From: Lactifluus volemus
Lineage: Eukaryota > Basidiomycota > Agaricomycetes > Russulales > Russulaceae
Direction of reading: 5' to 3'
Assembly (NCBI GenBank): GCA_022376515.1
Contig: WTXI01000357.1
Coordinates: forward strand, 1-35,272
DNA: 35,272 nt
Shown here: positions 21,324 through 33,800 of the stretch, piece by piece
Numbering within the stretch: position 1 is the stretch's first letter
Layout: every line of letters starts with the position of its first letter
Made by a program: the position numbers and the translations under genes
Notes under the pieces: model-generated
Databases searched by the model: none
The model's input: the letters and a program-made list of their open reading frames with translations, nothing else
Told to the model about the DNA's origin: nothing

Positions 21324-22875
21324 TCACTTTGTACGCGATGGGTCGTAGTCGGCGATCTCACGATCGACCGTTATCTTGATTCCGTGCGACGGCAGGCTAG
21401 GGTCTTTCGCAGATTCGCGGTCATATTCGGTCTCATTTATCGATGAATTTTTCTGGTCAGGCTCGGCAATAGGCAGAATGTCGTTCTTCCCTTCGGTACC
21501 GTCCCAACCTTGCTCGACTTTCTGGTTGATGCCGTCGAGGGTGTAAGTGTGCGCGGGATGAGTTTGCGAATTGATCTGCAAAACTGACGGTGCATTTGCA
21601 GGCACGCGTGCAGATCCGATTCCACGAGAAACGGTGTGTGTGCCACTGCTGTTGGACCACATGCCTGCGAAAGATCCACCGTCATACAAAGTACCGCGGA
21701 CGGAGAGGATGATGCGGAGTGTCATTGTTGTCGTAATGACTGCAGTCATACTGTATGAATGCAGCTTTCAAATTACAGGATCGATCGCTGAGAGCAGATG
21801 GGCCATACCTCGTGACGATTGTCTTAATACTATCACTGTTCGAGTCGGGCTTGACGATAAGCCAAAATAGCACGTTGACCATGTTCACGACCCAAATGGC
21901 CTACAATGCCAGAGGATGAAAAATAAGGATACAAATAGCTTAGGCGCACTTACGCCGTAAAGGTTCAGTCCATCGCGAAGCATGAGCTTCCACGGGCTAA
22001 GGGTCTTGACAGCAAGTGACTGGATGGAGCGATATACAGCCAGAGCGAACTGTGAGATGAACTATCAGATGGTGATGCAATCATGTTGGGTCATGCTAAG
22101 ATCATACCGAGGCGGTGAAGAGAAGCGTAGCAGAAAGCCAGTAGATTGCAACCCAATTATGCTTCGGACCAGCGATGCACCCCTGGCTTTCCAGCAAAGG
22201 CACAGCTTTTATGGGACATCAGATGGATGGTTAACAAATGACGAGATAGGACCCACAGCGAAAGAACCCGCAGCAGATCGCAGTAACAGTGACCTGAAGA
22301 GCCAGAAGACCGCCCATGCCAAATAGCACAGACCGGTCCTTGTTATAAATGCCATGAATGCGGATAGTATGGACCGCTGGAGAAGTGGGCGTCAATCTGT
22401 GGCAGCTACTCATGGAGGGAAAGGAACTCACTTGCGCATGCAGCGAGGAGGATGGCAGTACATATGGGTTCGAAGAGGAAGAGCCTTTGGCATGTCTGAA
22501 GAACGTTGAGCATACATTACATTGATCAAGAGGAGATTGAAATTACCGATAGTGACAAACGGGAGTCGAAGAAAGCGACACCTTTATGGAAGACCAAGTC
22601 AATAGGTAGGTCATCGAAAGCCAGGGCCGAGACAGACCAACGATGACGAATTCAATGGGCATAAAAAAACGGAGAAAGAAGAAAATGGTCTTCAAAACAG
22701 GCCACCCGTCTGACTTGAGGAGTTTCCAGCTCCGTGGGCTCAAGACGAGCGTATCCCACGCGGCAACGGTAAGTGTACATACGAAGAAGTATTTGTGAGC
22801 AGAGAGGTGAGGAGGGAGACGAAGCGAGTTGGGTAGGTCATCCGGGGAGATCGTAAGGCTAGTATGGTTGGACAT
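21324..22875 (-). CDS. DUF6533-family seven-helix membrane protein
   Basis: Eight exons (22875-22638, 22581-22547, 22495-22432, 22376-22257, 22205-22108, 22049-21954, 21900-21809, 21750-21324) join in phase to 389 aa. The N-terminal HKYFFVCTLTVAAWDTLVL is the hallmark start of DUF6533 proteins, which are expanded in Agaricomycetes. Further hydrophobic segments read FLRFFMPIEFVIVGVAFF, LFEPICTAILLAACATVHTI, GGLLALQVTVTAICCGFF, IYWLSATLLFTASFALAVY, AIWVVNMVNVLFWLIV and SMTAVITTTMTLRIILSV, about seven in all. RIHGIYNKDR between helices 3 and 4 and the final LRIILSVRGTLYDGG are family features. The last ~120 residues are a polar tail, probably cytosolic. Function of the family is unknown; a receptor-like role is only a guess from topology. 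Confidence 0.88.
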
Positions 22876-25237
22876 GGTGATGGCAAGAGAGAAGGGGAGA
22901 TGAAGGTGAATTTTTATTCAACGGGGTCGCAGCCATCAGTGTCAACCTTCTCTTCTCTTCTCTTCTCGGTCTCACGTGCTGGCACCCTTATGGGGTAATT
23001 CAATTCACCCCCTCACAACCTTGTATCCAAGTATCACCCATGGGCACCACGACTGTTCTACCATCATTCCACTCCTTTACTTTCTCAGCATCACTTTCGC
23101 ACAATGCCAGCTTACCATCACATAATACCTTATTGAGTACTGTAGCAGCGCCGTATACACCGACACATCAATCATTCTCACCATTACACGTCCTACATGT
23201 GTACGGGTGAAGCGCCCTGACACCAAGTCTTTTTGAATTTCGGTTTGGCGGCATCACATCTTTCCGGAAAGGGCGATACGATCCACTTTGTGGTTCACAT
23301 CCTACTGAACAACGTCGCCGCTAACTACAGTAGTCAAAGCCTAATTTTTCGTGGGGATGATGCGTCGCTGGTTTATCATAACCCAAACAACTCCCTAACA
23401 ACATCACTCGCCTCAAGCTTGGGAAATCGCCAAGTCTTACGACATCCTGTGCACTGGGCAGTTACGCCTCGTGGGTAACTTGATGCATTGACAACGGACA
23501 CTTTTCGCAATATCCGAAGTGTGGGGTAGTGATTTTCTTGCTCTCGACGCGGCCAGAGAAATGTAATGGCTCTCGGATTGAGATGGCGAAACGGCCTGAA
23601 AAATATCGGTGCCACGTAGTTGTCTTCCCATTGAAACCGCTTCGCTAACACGTTAGCCCTAAGCTCTTTTCTTACTGTTTTTTCGGAACCATCGTTTTCT
23701 CCAGCCCTATATATCCAGAATGCACGAAAGGACGGAAATGCTTCCTTGACCACACGCCGATGGGACCAAAAAAAGAGGCTTGGGGTCTACAGCACTTTCG
23801 ATCATGGATAAGCGCCCAGAAAACAATGCCGCCGAAAGCAAGTTGACGCCAGATTGCTGTGTCCTTCACTTGTGACAACTCGTCCATACGATGTAGAAGC
23901 ATATCGGTTCGTGAGTGTATCCGGAATTCGCGTTGCCCTCTTAGCATCTGGATTCGCAATCTTTTCTGAGAAATCCTACTCCAAGAGAATAAAAGTTTCA
24001 TGATCACTGGCAGGCGCCAGCAACAGTGATCAAGAACAACCAGGAATAGGTGACCACCTACATCACGCCCATTAACCCACTACTCGGGAAAGAGGGTCTA
24101 GATATATCCTTGCCACCTGCACCGCTGAAAAGGAGACATACAGCCAGCTGTATAAGTGGACCATCTATTTGTTCGTGCAACTTGGCGTCTTTGGAACGAC
24201 CGCAGATTTCAAGGTGTCGGATGGGAAATTCAGACCGGTGGTCGGAATTTGGCCTTAAGGGAGATAGGGGCCACCCCCCTCGCCCATTTCGAAATGTGGT
24301 ATGTAAGTCTCACGTAACCACCTACTTCACTTCACGTCGAGATTAAGGCCTGAAGCAAGCTTGACTCGGAAGCTTGAAGGTCCGGATGGAGGCAGTCCGT
24401 ACCGGAGTACCACACGCGGCGAACTATCAAGCGAACTACACTTACAGCATTTCGGACACCATGACACCACATGATTCTCTGCCATCGTTACGGTCCGACG
24501 GCGCGAGGCCTAAATCATTATCGGAGGCATCGTCGCATCGGACGACCGCCATAGGTCCGCTCTTTTTCTTCCTTTTTTTCCGGTATGAACTGGTGTTTAA
24601 AGACACCGTCTAAATCCTTTGGTCTTAGAATATTTATTTTGTTAAAAGCTGGGGCGGAAGTAGCGCGGATCTTCGTCAATTGCCTCCCTTTTCGTGTATG
24701 CGTGCGTTCGCCTGCATCTCGCTCCAGATTTCCATCCCGCAAGACGGGCCCACCAATAAGTCCGGATCGATTGAACTAACAGGCACCCTGTTCAGGGCGT
24801 AATTGATTTCTTCAATGGCTCTAATATCTGATAGAAGTAACGTCCAGCTATAATGCTTCTTGGAAGTGAAAAGCAATCGTAAGGGACAAAGCCAAGGACC
24901 TAGGCCTTGACCTAGACGGAGCGATGTGCACGAGGGATGGCGGCCGAGGAATCTTCCCCCTTCAGTTGAACTGCAAGGAGTCGAGGGCGAGAACTTCTGA
25001 GAGGTACCATCGGCCATCGGAAACGTCTTACCCACATCCAACATCCGAGTCCGCTCAGATCTCAGATCGGAATACATCTAGTTTGCGCCAGCGGGATGAA
25101 CCGGATCAGTGACTAAACGACTATGAAAGACCACCTTTCCCGGCCCCTGATAGATATTTTGGCAATTGTTCCTTCACTGTATCTGCGACTAGGCGGAGCT
25201 ACTTGCCGTGTCTCCTTTCTCCCATCTTTCGATAGCA
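22876..25237. other. Gene-poor stretch between divergent genes
   Basis: 2.36 kb between the DUF6533 start (minus) and the first sterol glucosyltransferase start (plus). It must contain both promoters. Open frames such as 23376-23753 minus, 23672-24007 minus and 24676-25077 minus show no motif I know and no consistent splice chain. No transposon ends, tRNA or long repeat were found. It could hide a fast-evolving small gene or a decayed element. Confidence 0.45.
22947..22967. repeat. TTCTC pentanucleotide microsatellite with adjacent CACGTG
   Basis: About four tandem copies of CTTCT/TTCTC lie 72-92 bases upstream of the DUF6533 ATG (GAGAA on the gene strand). A CACGTG palindrome follows at 22973-22978. 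Purine/pyrimidine tracts are common in fungal promoters; function is inferred. Confidence 0.6.
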
Positions 25238-28200
25238 ATGCGTTGGCCGCGCATCTCCCAACACCGGACAAAGAGTCCTGAACATCATGACCAACGTTCC
25301 AGCTCTCCCTCCTCTGATACACCCCACGATGACCAACCGGCCCAATTAGCACAGTTCTCTGACCCCGGTCTCGCACGGCTCTTCTCGGACGCCGACCTCT
25401 ACGGTCGGATCCTCACTTCCCGCCCTGATATTCATGAGGACGAACTTGTCCTGGAGGACAGTCAACCCGCCCATGACAGTTTGAATGGCTTTTCGCAACT
25501 CATTGCACGGGACCTCGATGATAATGAGCGTGCCGCCTCCGAAAAGTTCGCACAGTTATCTGTGAGCAACTGGACCTCTACACTGGCGAACAACTTGGCG
25601 CCCGAAGTTGACCCAGATGAGTCCGATGAGAGCGCCTCGGACGATGGGCACGATGCAACCTCTCCAGGTAACGACATCAAGGAGGCCGTGGAGCCGAACA
25701 TCGATGACCAATTTAAGTTGACACCCGACGAAGTCCTCGATCTACTCCAGCAAGAATTTGGGACGCTCGCCCCGCCAGGAGAGGAGAAGCTGCTCGTAGA
25801 GACGGATGCTACTTTGTTCCAAGACGTCGTGATATTGGTGTGACTCTTCCCTGCGACCCACGGCTACAATGTCACTCACAATTGATCCAGGGTGTGGTCC
25901 ATCTTACCACACATCGCATCACGTTCCACGCGTCACTTCTGTCCTCTCAAGCCAACCATCATCAAGGTGTCTTGAAGTCCGGTCCAGTTTATGTGCATCG
26001 CAAGGGGTTGCACCGCAAGAAGAGAGTCTGGCTACAACTAAGTTATGATATGATCAGCACATATCGTTCGAGTCGAGACGAGGACAGAGTCAAACCGCTG
26101 AGAAGTATATTATGTAAGTGATTGTACCAGATCATGCAATAAATGAGTTACCCTAATAACACAAAACTGTTTAAACAGTGTCGTCAGTCAGAGACATCAA
26201 GTTGGTGGAGTCGAATCGCCCGAGACACCTTACCATCAGCTTTGAGTCAAACATCGGCTCGACCGAGTCGACAGTCGAGTTTGACACTGATGAATCGGCC
26301 CGGGATTGGAGGCGAGAGCTCCTGGGTTTGTTGCTGTCTCGTGACCACAAGGAAATGCATTGATTCATCTTCCACTAACAGGCGCACTGTTTTTACATCG
26401 CAGAAGTCACCGTTCGGTTTTAATGAACGATGATGCGGACGATATTGATTCAGTTCGGATAAATGTCCCACTGAGCCGAGTGGAAACAATTGAGAAGACC
26501 AAGATGATTGCACTTGGTGGACTCATCTCCGTCACATTCAATCCGAAATCTTCCAGCATTGCCATGGATGACGGTTCAACGGAGCATCCAATCCCGCATG
26601 CAGAGAATAAGGAAGATATCGATATCTCTTTCGTTGAAACTGCACCGGACAAGCAAGTGCTGCACCTTGGCGTCCTGCGTAAGGACATTGAGTGGGACAA
26701 TGTCATGTCCTACGTCAACAAGGCGAAGAGTTCTGCATCCGAGAGTAGTGTCGATTGGCCCGGGTCTAGAGTTTATATCGATGTTGATCCCTGGGCCAGC
26801 AATAGCTCCCAACCGTCCGACAGTAATCTTAGCCGTTTAGTAAGGTCGGTTTCATATAGCCTAGGTTTGGATACTACCAAGGGAATATGGAGTACGTCTA
26901 GACTCCTTGTCTGTCTGCAGCTGTCTCATGTATTTTCAGTCATGAAAGCCAACGTCTATCGCTCCGTCATGAACTATTGTGGCCATCTTGCTGTAAACGC
27001 GGAATATATTGGATTTCGGTCCAAATCTATCGCTGGTGGGGACATCCATTATCGCATTCCACTGTCTCGCATTAAGGCAGTGAAGCCACATGACCGTCAC
27101 GCTCGCGACCATACCTTGGTTCTTGAAATACAGGGCTGGGATGATGTGCGACTCGGATTCTCCACGGAAAAGAAACGAGATGAAGCAATCGAGCAAATCC
27201 ATCATTTCATTGGTCTATCCCAGGAGCATCACCCATATGTATCCTCCCCAACATCCCTCACGGGGCCCTCTCTCAGTTCCTTTGGCAACGAAAACCAAAC
27301 CAGTGGCCGCGCGCAGTCCCTCGACCAAGCATCAGAGTCCATTCATTCGTTCCAAAGCGCGACGTCCATTCTTGCGCCACTCTCGCGTCTTCCGTCAATT
27401 ATGCAGAAGCACCACATGCCACATGCATTAAAGTCCTTTCTTCCCAAGGCGATCAATCTTCCAGATGATTTCTTGCTTTCCATGCCATCGAAGCACTTCG
27501 TCTGCCTTACGATCGGGTCTCGGGGTGATGTACAGCCATATATAGCCTTGGGTCGAGGTCTGCAGAAAGAAGGCCATAGAGTGACGATCGTCACACACGA
27601 AGAGTACAAGAAATGGGTCACAGACTTTGGACTAGAGCACAGGACTGCGGGCGGAGATCCTGGCGCGCTGATGAAGCTTAGTGTGGAGAACAAGGTATCC
27701 AAATCATAGCAGTCATTATCCGGCGGCCGAGGAACTGATATGATATGTGTGTGCAGATGTTCTCGCCTCAGTTCTTCAAGGAGAGCTTGTCTAACGTTGG
27801 TGTTCACTCTGTGATACACCCCTTTATCTGACCCTCCTTCTAGTTCCGTAGCTGGCTCGACGACCGTACGTTGCAAACCTCACCCGCCCTGTTGTTTCAT
27901 CTGACCGAAAAAATACCCAGTGCTAGTTGACTCTTGGGAGCAATGCAAGGATGCGGACGTATTGTTAGAGAGTCCGTCCGCGATGGCAGGTGTGCACATC
28001 GCCGAGGCATTGCGTAAGTCAACACTGGTCGTTTGCTCATTCTACTTACCTATCTTGCATCAAGATATCCCATACTTCCGGACATTTACTATGCCTTGGA
28101 CGAAGTATGGTCGAGATGCCCTTATCACTTGTCTGAGATTCTAACGAGGGACACGTAGGACCAAGGAATTTCCACACGCTTTTCTTGGACCTCCGGTTGA

Positions 28201-29653
28201 GTCACCAACCTTTAATGCCTCTTCGTAAACGTTCCTTTATCGTCTTTTACACTATCCATTGACGCGCCTTGCCAGTTATGTGCTTTTCGACAATGTCTTC
28301 TGGACCGCGACGTCTTCCCAAATCAACAGGTGGCGTAAGCACACTCTAGGGATCGGACACACCGATATGGGTCATCTTGCACAATCGAAGATCCCTTTCA
28401 TCTATAACTTCTCCCAGGTACTTAATACACTGACACCCCTTACGATTTTTGACATGACATTTAGGCTGTTGTGCCCAAACCTCTTGATTGGGGAGATGCC
28501 ACAGCTATTTCGGGCTAGTGAGTCCTTCCTATAGCCAGGTCATCTATATGTTGACCCATCCCCGAATCAGTTGGTTCCTAGACAACCCTGAATTAGGATG
28601 GACACCCCCACAGACACTCATTGACTGGATGGCGAAAGCTCGTGCCGACAAAAAGGCAATCGTGTATATTGGATTCGGCAGTATCACAGTTCCGGACCCC
28701 AAGCTTGTAACAGAACGCATCATTCGCAGTGTGCTCAAGAGTGAGTACTGGCCACTCCTTATGGCTGGCCGGCCTCTGACCGAGCCTGGTTGCGCTCAGG
28801 CGGAGTGCGCGCTATTGTCTCTAGAGGTTGGTCAGCACGTATGTCGAAGGGCAAGGATCAAAATACTGGCACTATCGCCTTCCCTGAAGAATGTTATTCT
28901 GTTGGTCTCACGACATCTACCATTTCGTCTCAATTACTGACCGTCATCCCTAGTTGGACAAAGTACCGCATGAGTACGTTGTAACCTGATTGCGTCAACA
29001 TACTTGCTTACCCTACGCCGCATTGTAGTTGGCTATTCCCACAAATAGATGCAGCGCTGCATCATGGTGGAGCCGGAACGACGGGTGCCAGCCTACGAGG
29101 TAAGAGGTCATTCCTCATTCAAGTCTGCGCCATCCACCAACCTAGGTATTGTGACAGCCGGTATACCCACCATTATCCGTCCCTGGTTCGGGTGAGTCGT
29201 GAAGAGGCTCGCATGAATTCTACAGCTAATGGTACCTACAGAGACCAATTCTTCTGGGCTTCCAGGGTGCAAAAGTTGGGCGTACGTACAAACTAGCACT
29301 GTTATTACTTGCGAAACCAGATATCCATCTCATCCACAGGCTGGAATCAAGTTGAACAGTCTTCACTCCAAAGAGGTGTCCCACGCACTGAAGAAAGCAA
29401 CGACTGATCGGTGAGTTTCGCTTTTGTGATTATTGTCCATGGAAACTCTAAAGCGGTATGTCAGGGTGATGAAAGAGAAGGCTATGGGTGTAGGAGAGCG
29501 TATTCGAGAGGTGAGTTTTTCGTCTCAGTAACGGTGGAGTTTGCTGCTAAAGCGGGACGATCCCATTAGGAGGACGGCGTACACATCGCCATCAATAGTA
29601 TCTACACATACCTTCACCGCGCAGGGCTTGACCGTACGACTATCCAACATTGA
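25238..29653 (+). CDS. Sterol 3-beta-glucosyltransferase, UGT80/Atg26 type (copy A)
   Basis: It transfers glucose from UDP-glucose to the 3-hydroxyl of membrane sterols (EC 2.4.1.173 in the family). Twenty-one exons join in phase to 1108 aa: 25238-25837, 25891-26113, 26179-26325, 26382-26891, 26940-27694, 27757-27795, 27844-27865, 27921-28013, 28065-28104, 28159-28224, 28276-28417, 28465-28517, 28571-28740, 28800-28900, 28954-28973, 29029-29099, 29158-29191, 29242-29281, 29340-29410, 29465-29510, 29570-29653. The architecture is that of Atg26. GRAM-1 begins near residue 175 ([14 protein letters not shown]). A PH-like region follows ([17 protein letters not shown]). GRAM-2 has [11 protein letters not shown]. 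The glycosyltransferase starts near 677 ([16 protein letters not shown]), and the nucleotide-sugar motif [25 protein letters not shown] starts near 1004. The start MRWPRI is shared with the downstream copy. No frame break was found, so it looks functional. Confidence 0.93.
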
Positions 29654-30839
29654 AGGGTTCAGATGTAACATGTCCGGTTGTATTATGATATCGATGCGTA
29701 GGGAATCGCAAGGTTCTCTTCCTGTATGTTGGTTTCTTGAATCTGATGATCGAGTTGCTGTGATTACGTCTTAGCTGTTATCGATGACGTTGTATCACAA
29801 AACTGTGATTCTTTGCTATCAACCAATCGATTTGATCCTGTAAGAGAGTTGTAAGGTTGGCAAGGCCCAGGCTGCCGCTGTGACCTCGTAGCCAAATTCT
29901 TTTAATCGCCCTTCTCTCGTTCGTCTCGTTCCATCCTTTCTCGTCCACTCACGTCATCGTCCTCGACAATTTCGTGAAGCTCTGGACCATCTCTGTCACG
30001 CGCGCTACGATGTCACTTCAAGACTTTTTAGCACCTTTGCGCCTCGGGTTTGTACGGTCGCACTAGCAGATCCTCGTCGCGTCATGCTCGTGTTTCTTGA
30101 AGAATCATCGTGTGAAACGGCAGAATAAAATAACTATATTGCTTCAAGTCCTTCCAAGGTTCGAAGAACTGCACCTAGATTATCTTATTTCTCAAACTTT
30201 TCTAAATGCCCTATTTCAGCTTGTTTCATACAATGTTTAGCACAACTGATGTTCGGTTGAATTCACCATGGTTACAAATTTTATAAAGTCTTCTCATCAG
30301 CCTCAGTTCTCGCCGATAACTGAGGAAGTGGTCACTATTCTGTTACTCCCTTGAAACTTGCCAATGTATGATACCTTGTGATCAACCATAATTTCAATTC
30401 GAGGATGACAGCCGCTCATTAACCTTATGGGTTTATGACTCATGACTGATGCTACGCCTCACTTTACAATAATTGACATTTACAAAAACACCGATTGTGG
30501 AAATAAGAGGACAAGAAACCTTCTTTGAGTGGTGACGTTGATAGCTATATTCATGAACGTGAACAGCGCTGCTATAAATTTCGCATCGGGAATTCACGGA
30601 AGGAAGTGAAATGGACCAGGGTCAGCGGCGTTGCGAGGCGAGCGTTAGTAAGACGTAATTAAGATTTGAAATGATCAGTAAGCCCGGATTAGACAAAAGG
30701 GGGAAATAGTAACGCGGGGCCGAGGAGAGGTAGCCATATACGCGTCGCCCTCTACCACTCGTCCTAGTCAAATACTTCTACTAGATCCTCAAGAGCACTT
30801 ACCCCTACTCACGCTACTCTTCCGTGTATCCTTCCGTGC
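29654..30839. other. Intergenic stretch between tandem glucosyltransferase genes
   Basis: 1.19 kb holding the 3' flank of copy A and the promoter of copy B. A short inverted repeat ATCACA-aaac-TGTGAT lies at 29794-29809, within the probable 3' region of copy A. No gene, tRNA or duplicated remnant of copy A was recognised. Confidence 0.45.
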
Positions 30840-33800
30840 ATGCGTTGGCCACGCATAATTCGTAAATCACTGACATTGCAACAATGTTGCCCAAGCCACA
30901 ACAACACTAACCGTGACGACGATAACATGCACGATGGTTCTCCCGAAGATCTCTCTTTGAAGTCATCCCGTCCTCATGACCCCGGTCTCTCCCAGATATT
31001 CAGCGATGCTGCTCTTTATGAACGAGTTCTCAGCGCTTGCCCGGAATCCCTCAACAGCGGTTTTCACTTCGGCGAAGAGGATCAGACACTTCCAAAATGT
31101 CTCGGTGGCTTTAACGAGCTCGTTGGGCGGGACCTAGGCGATGTCGAGCGCGCAATATCAGGCAAGCTCGCCACGTTGACGGTCAATAACTGGGCCTCCC
31201 CGGAAGATACCCCTTCCACTCCTGATACTCTGTCAGATGAGGAACCGGGAGAGAACATTTCAACGGAAGATGGTGCAGGGGAGAATCAGCCCTCGCTTCC
31301 TACCCTATCAGTTTCCGAAGAGGACTCGGAACTACCTCAACCTAAGCTTACCCCTTCGGAAGTTATCGGTCTGCTCGAAGACGAGTTTGGTGCCCTCGCT
31401 CCCCCTGGGGAAGAAAGGCTTCTTTTAGAAACGGATGCAGCATTTCTCAGGGACGTCATTGTCTTGGTCAGTGCCCTCAGCCCGGTACATTTCGGACACT
31501 CGCTTACGTATTCCTGCTTTGATCAGGGTGTCGTTCACCTCACTACGCATCGTTTCACATTTCACGCATCGCTCTTATCCTCCCAGCCAGGCTACGATCA
31601 GAAAGTCATGAAGACTGGCTCTGCGCTGATAAAGCGTAAGGGATGGCGCTATAAGAAGAGGGTCTGGATGCAATTGGACCACGATATGATCAGCACTTTT
31701 CCATCCAGCCGAGATGAGGACAAAATCAAGCCCCTGAGCAGCATTTTATGTTTGTCCCCCAACTACGTACTTGCCATTTCATTTGTTAATATTATTTTTC
31801 AGTGTCATCGATCAAGGAAGTTAAGCCTGTTGACTGGGAGCGGCCCCGACATATCGATGTTGTATACGACTCCAGAGACGGCATTACAGAGACATATGTC
31901 GAGTATGATACGATCGAAGCAGCCCGGGATTGGAGAAACGAGCTCAAGGGTACGTGTTTTTATGTCTTATTCGATTATTGTTCACAGACGAGGCCCTCTA
32001 GGTGTGCTCTTTCTGTACCGTCGGAATCGCCAAGCCGTCTTATCACGGGAATCAAGAGAAGACACTGACAGTATTCGTATTAACATCCCTCTAAGCCGTG
32101 TTGCGGAGGCTGCAAAGTCACAATGCCTTTCTTTTGCTTGCATGGTTTCTATTACCATCTCTGCTGAACACGCGTCCAAAGACTCTTTAGCATTGGAGAA
32201 CGACACATCTTCTGATGGGGCTTTCAGCGAAAGAAGCGAAACCCTTAGTACAGAGAGTGATGGTGATCCGCATGTAGTGCAAGTCAGCATAATACGCAAG
32301 GATCCTATCTGGGATGATTTCATGTCCTACGTCGACAACGCAAAGGCTGCGCTGGCTGCGGATGCCACCGAATGGCCTGGCTCTAGGGTGTACCTTGACT
32401 TCGACTCGACTGACTTAGGGCAAGAAGAATCCGACAGCACGAAGTTAAACAGTCGGCACATTTCCGTGGCGCGTGCAATTGGTCTGGATCCCACGAAAGA
32501 GTTTTTCGGTGAGTGGAGATGTTCCTGTCCAAGACATACCTGACAGTCAACATTGTTAGCCACGGGGGCACGTACTCATGGTCGCCTCATCAGCAACTAT
32601 GGACACTTTGCCGTCAACGCAGAATGTATTGGATTTTGGTCACGGTCCATGACCCGTGGCCGGGATGTGCTCTACCGTATCCCTATCACACGCGTCAAGA
32701 GCGCCAAGGGACACACTACTTGTAAATTCGGGCGTGAGCACACTCTCACGTTTGCAGTGCACGGTCGGCGTGATTTCAACATCTACTTTTCCAAAACGGA
32801 GAAGCGCGACGAGGCGCTCGAGCAGGCCCTTCGGTTCATCGGGATCGCAAAAGAACGGCGCCGTAGTAGTGCGCTGGTTACCTCGCCAACGACACTCTCA
32901 CCCACATCTTCACGAGGTGACACGTTAACATTGGCCTCTCCTGAACGCGTTGAAAGCCCGGAGAAGGACCATGTGGATGTGATCACCACCACCGCTACAG
33001 CTGCAACAGTGACTGAACTCGTTCCCTCACCGCCTTCACCGCCTTCACCACGCCCCGCATCCCCTTCATCACGCCCTCGGTCGCCTCTGATGCGCAACGC
33101 AAGCTCCATTTTGGCCCCTCTCTCACGTTTGCCGTCCGCCGTGCAAAAATCAAAGAACGGGCCCATCATCCGTGCACTCTTTCCCAAGGCTATAAATGTG
33201 CCCAGCGGTGTCCTTTTACCCATGCCTTCGAAGCACTTTGTATGCCTGACGATCGGTTCTCGTGGAGATGTTCAGCCATACATTGCACTGGGGAAGGCAT
33301 TGCAGAAGGAAGGTCACAGAGTGACGATCGTGACGCATGAAGAGTATAAGAAATGGGTCACAGGCTTCGGAATTTCGCACAGAACTGCAGGCGGCGATCC
33401 TGGGGCGTTGATGAAACTCAGCGTAGAGAACAAGGTGCATAGTAATCCCATAGAAAGTTATGATGCCACTGACACTGGGTATTAAGATGTTCTCGCCCCA
33501 ATTTTTCAAAGAGAGCTTATCGAACGTGGGTGTCCTTGCGTCCTTACTTTTGATGATGACTTACTCACCAATTTCCTTAGTTCCGTTCCTGGCTCGACGA
33601 CCGTGCGTTGCATTGTCTCCTTTTACCAGGGCATGAAATCACTGATACGTCTCACAGTTCTACGTGACTCTTGGGAACAATGTAAGGACGCCGATGTGCT
33701 CTTAGAGAGTCCTTCAGCAATGGCGGGTGTGCACATTGCGGAAGCACTCCGTAAGTTAATTTTTCATGTGATGTTGGACTCGACTCGACCTTTGATCCTT

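Noticed and set aside
28501..28570. Apparent stop codon after AISG in glucosyltransferase copy A
   Set aside because: The TAG overlaps a good donor (TA|GTGAGT). Splicing to 28571 gives YWFLDNPEL, and copy B has the same junction.
29146..29157. Four extra residues (GIVT region) at exon 17 of copy A
   Set aside because: They come from choosing the upstream acceptor; the AG twelve bases downstream gives the same 34-base exon as copy B and the family sequence ASLRAGIPT.
32513..32725. Separate small open frame inside copy B
   Set aside because: Out-of-frame shadow across the intron 4 acceptor and exon 5 of the glucosyltransferase.
33029..33049. CCGCCTTCA tandem repeat
   Set aside because: It encodes a short Pro-Ser linker inside exon 5 of copy B; ordinary low-complexity coding sequence.
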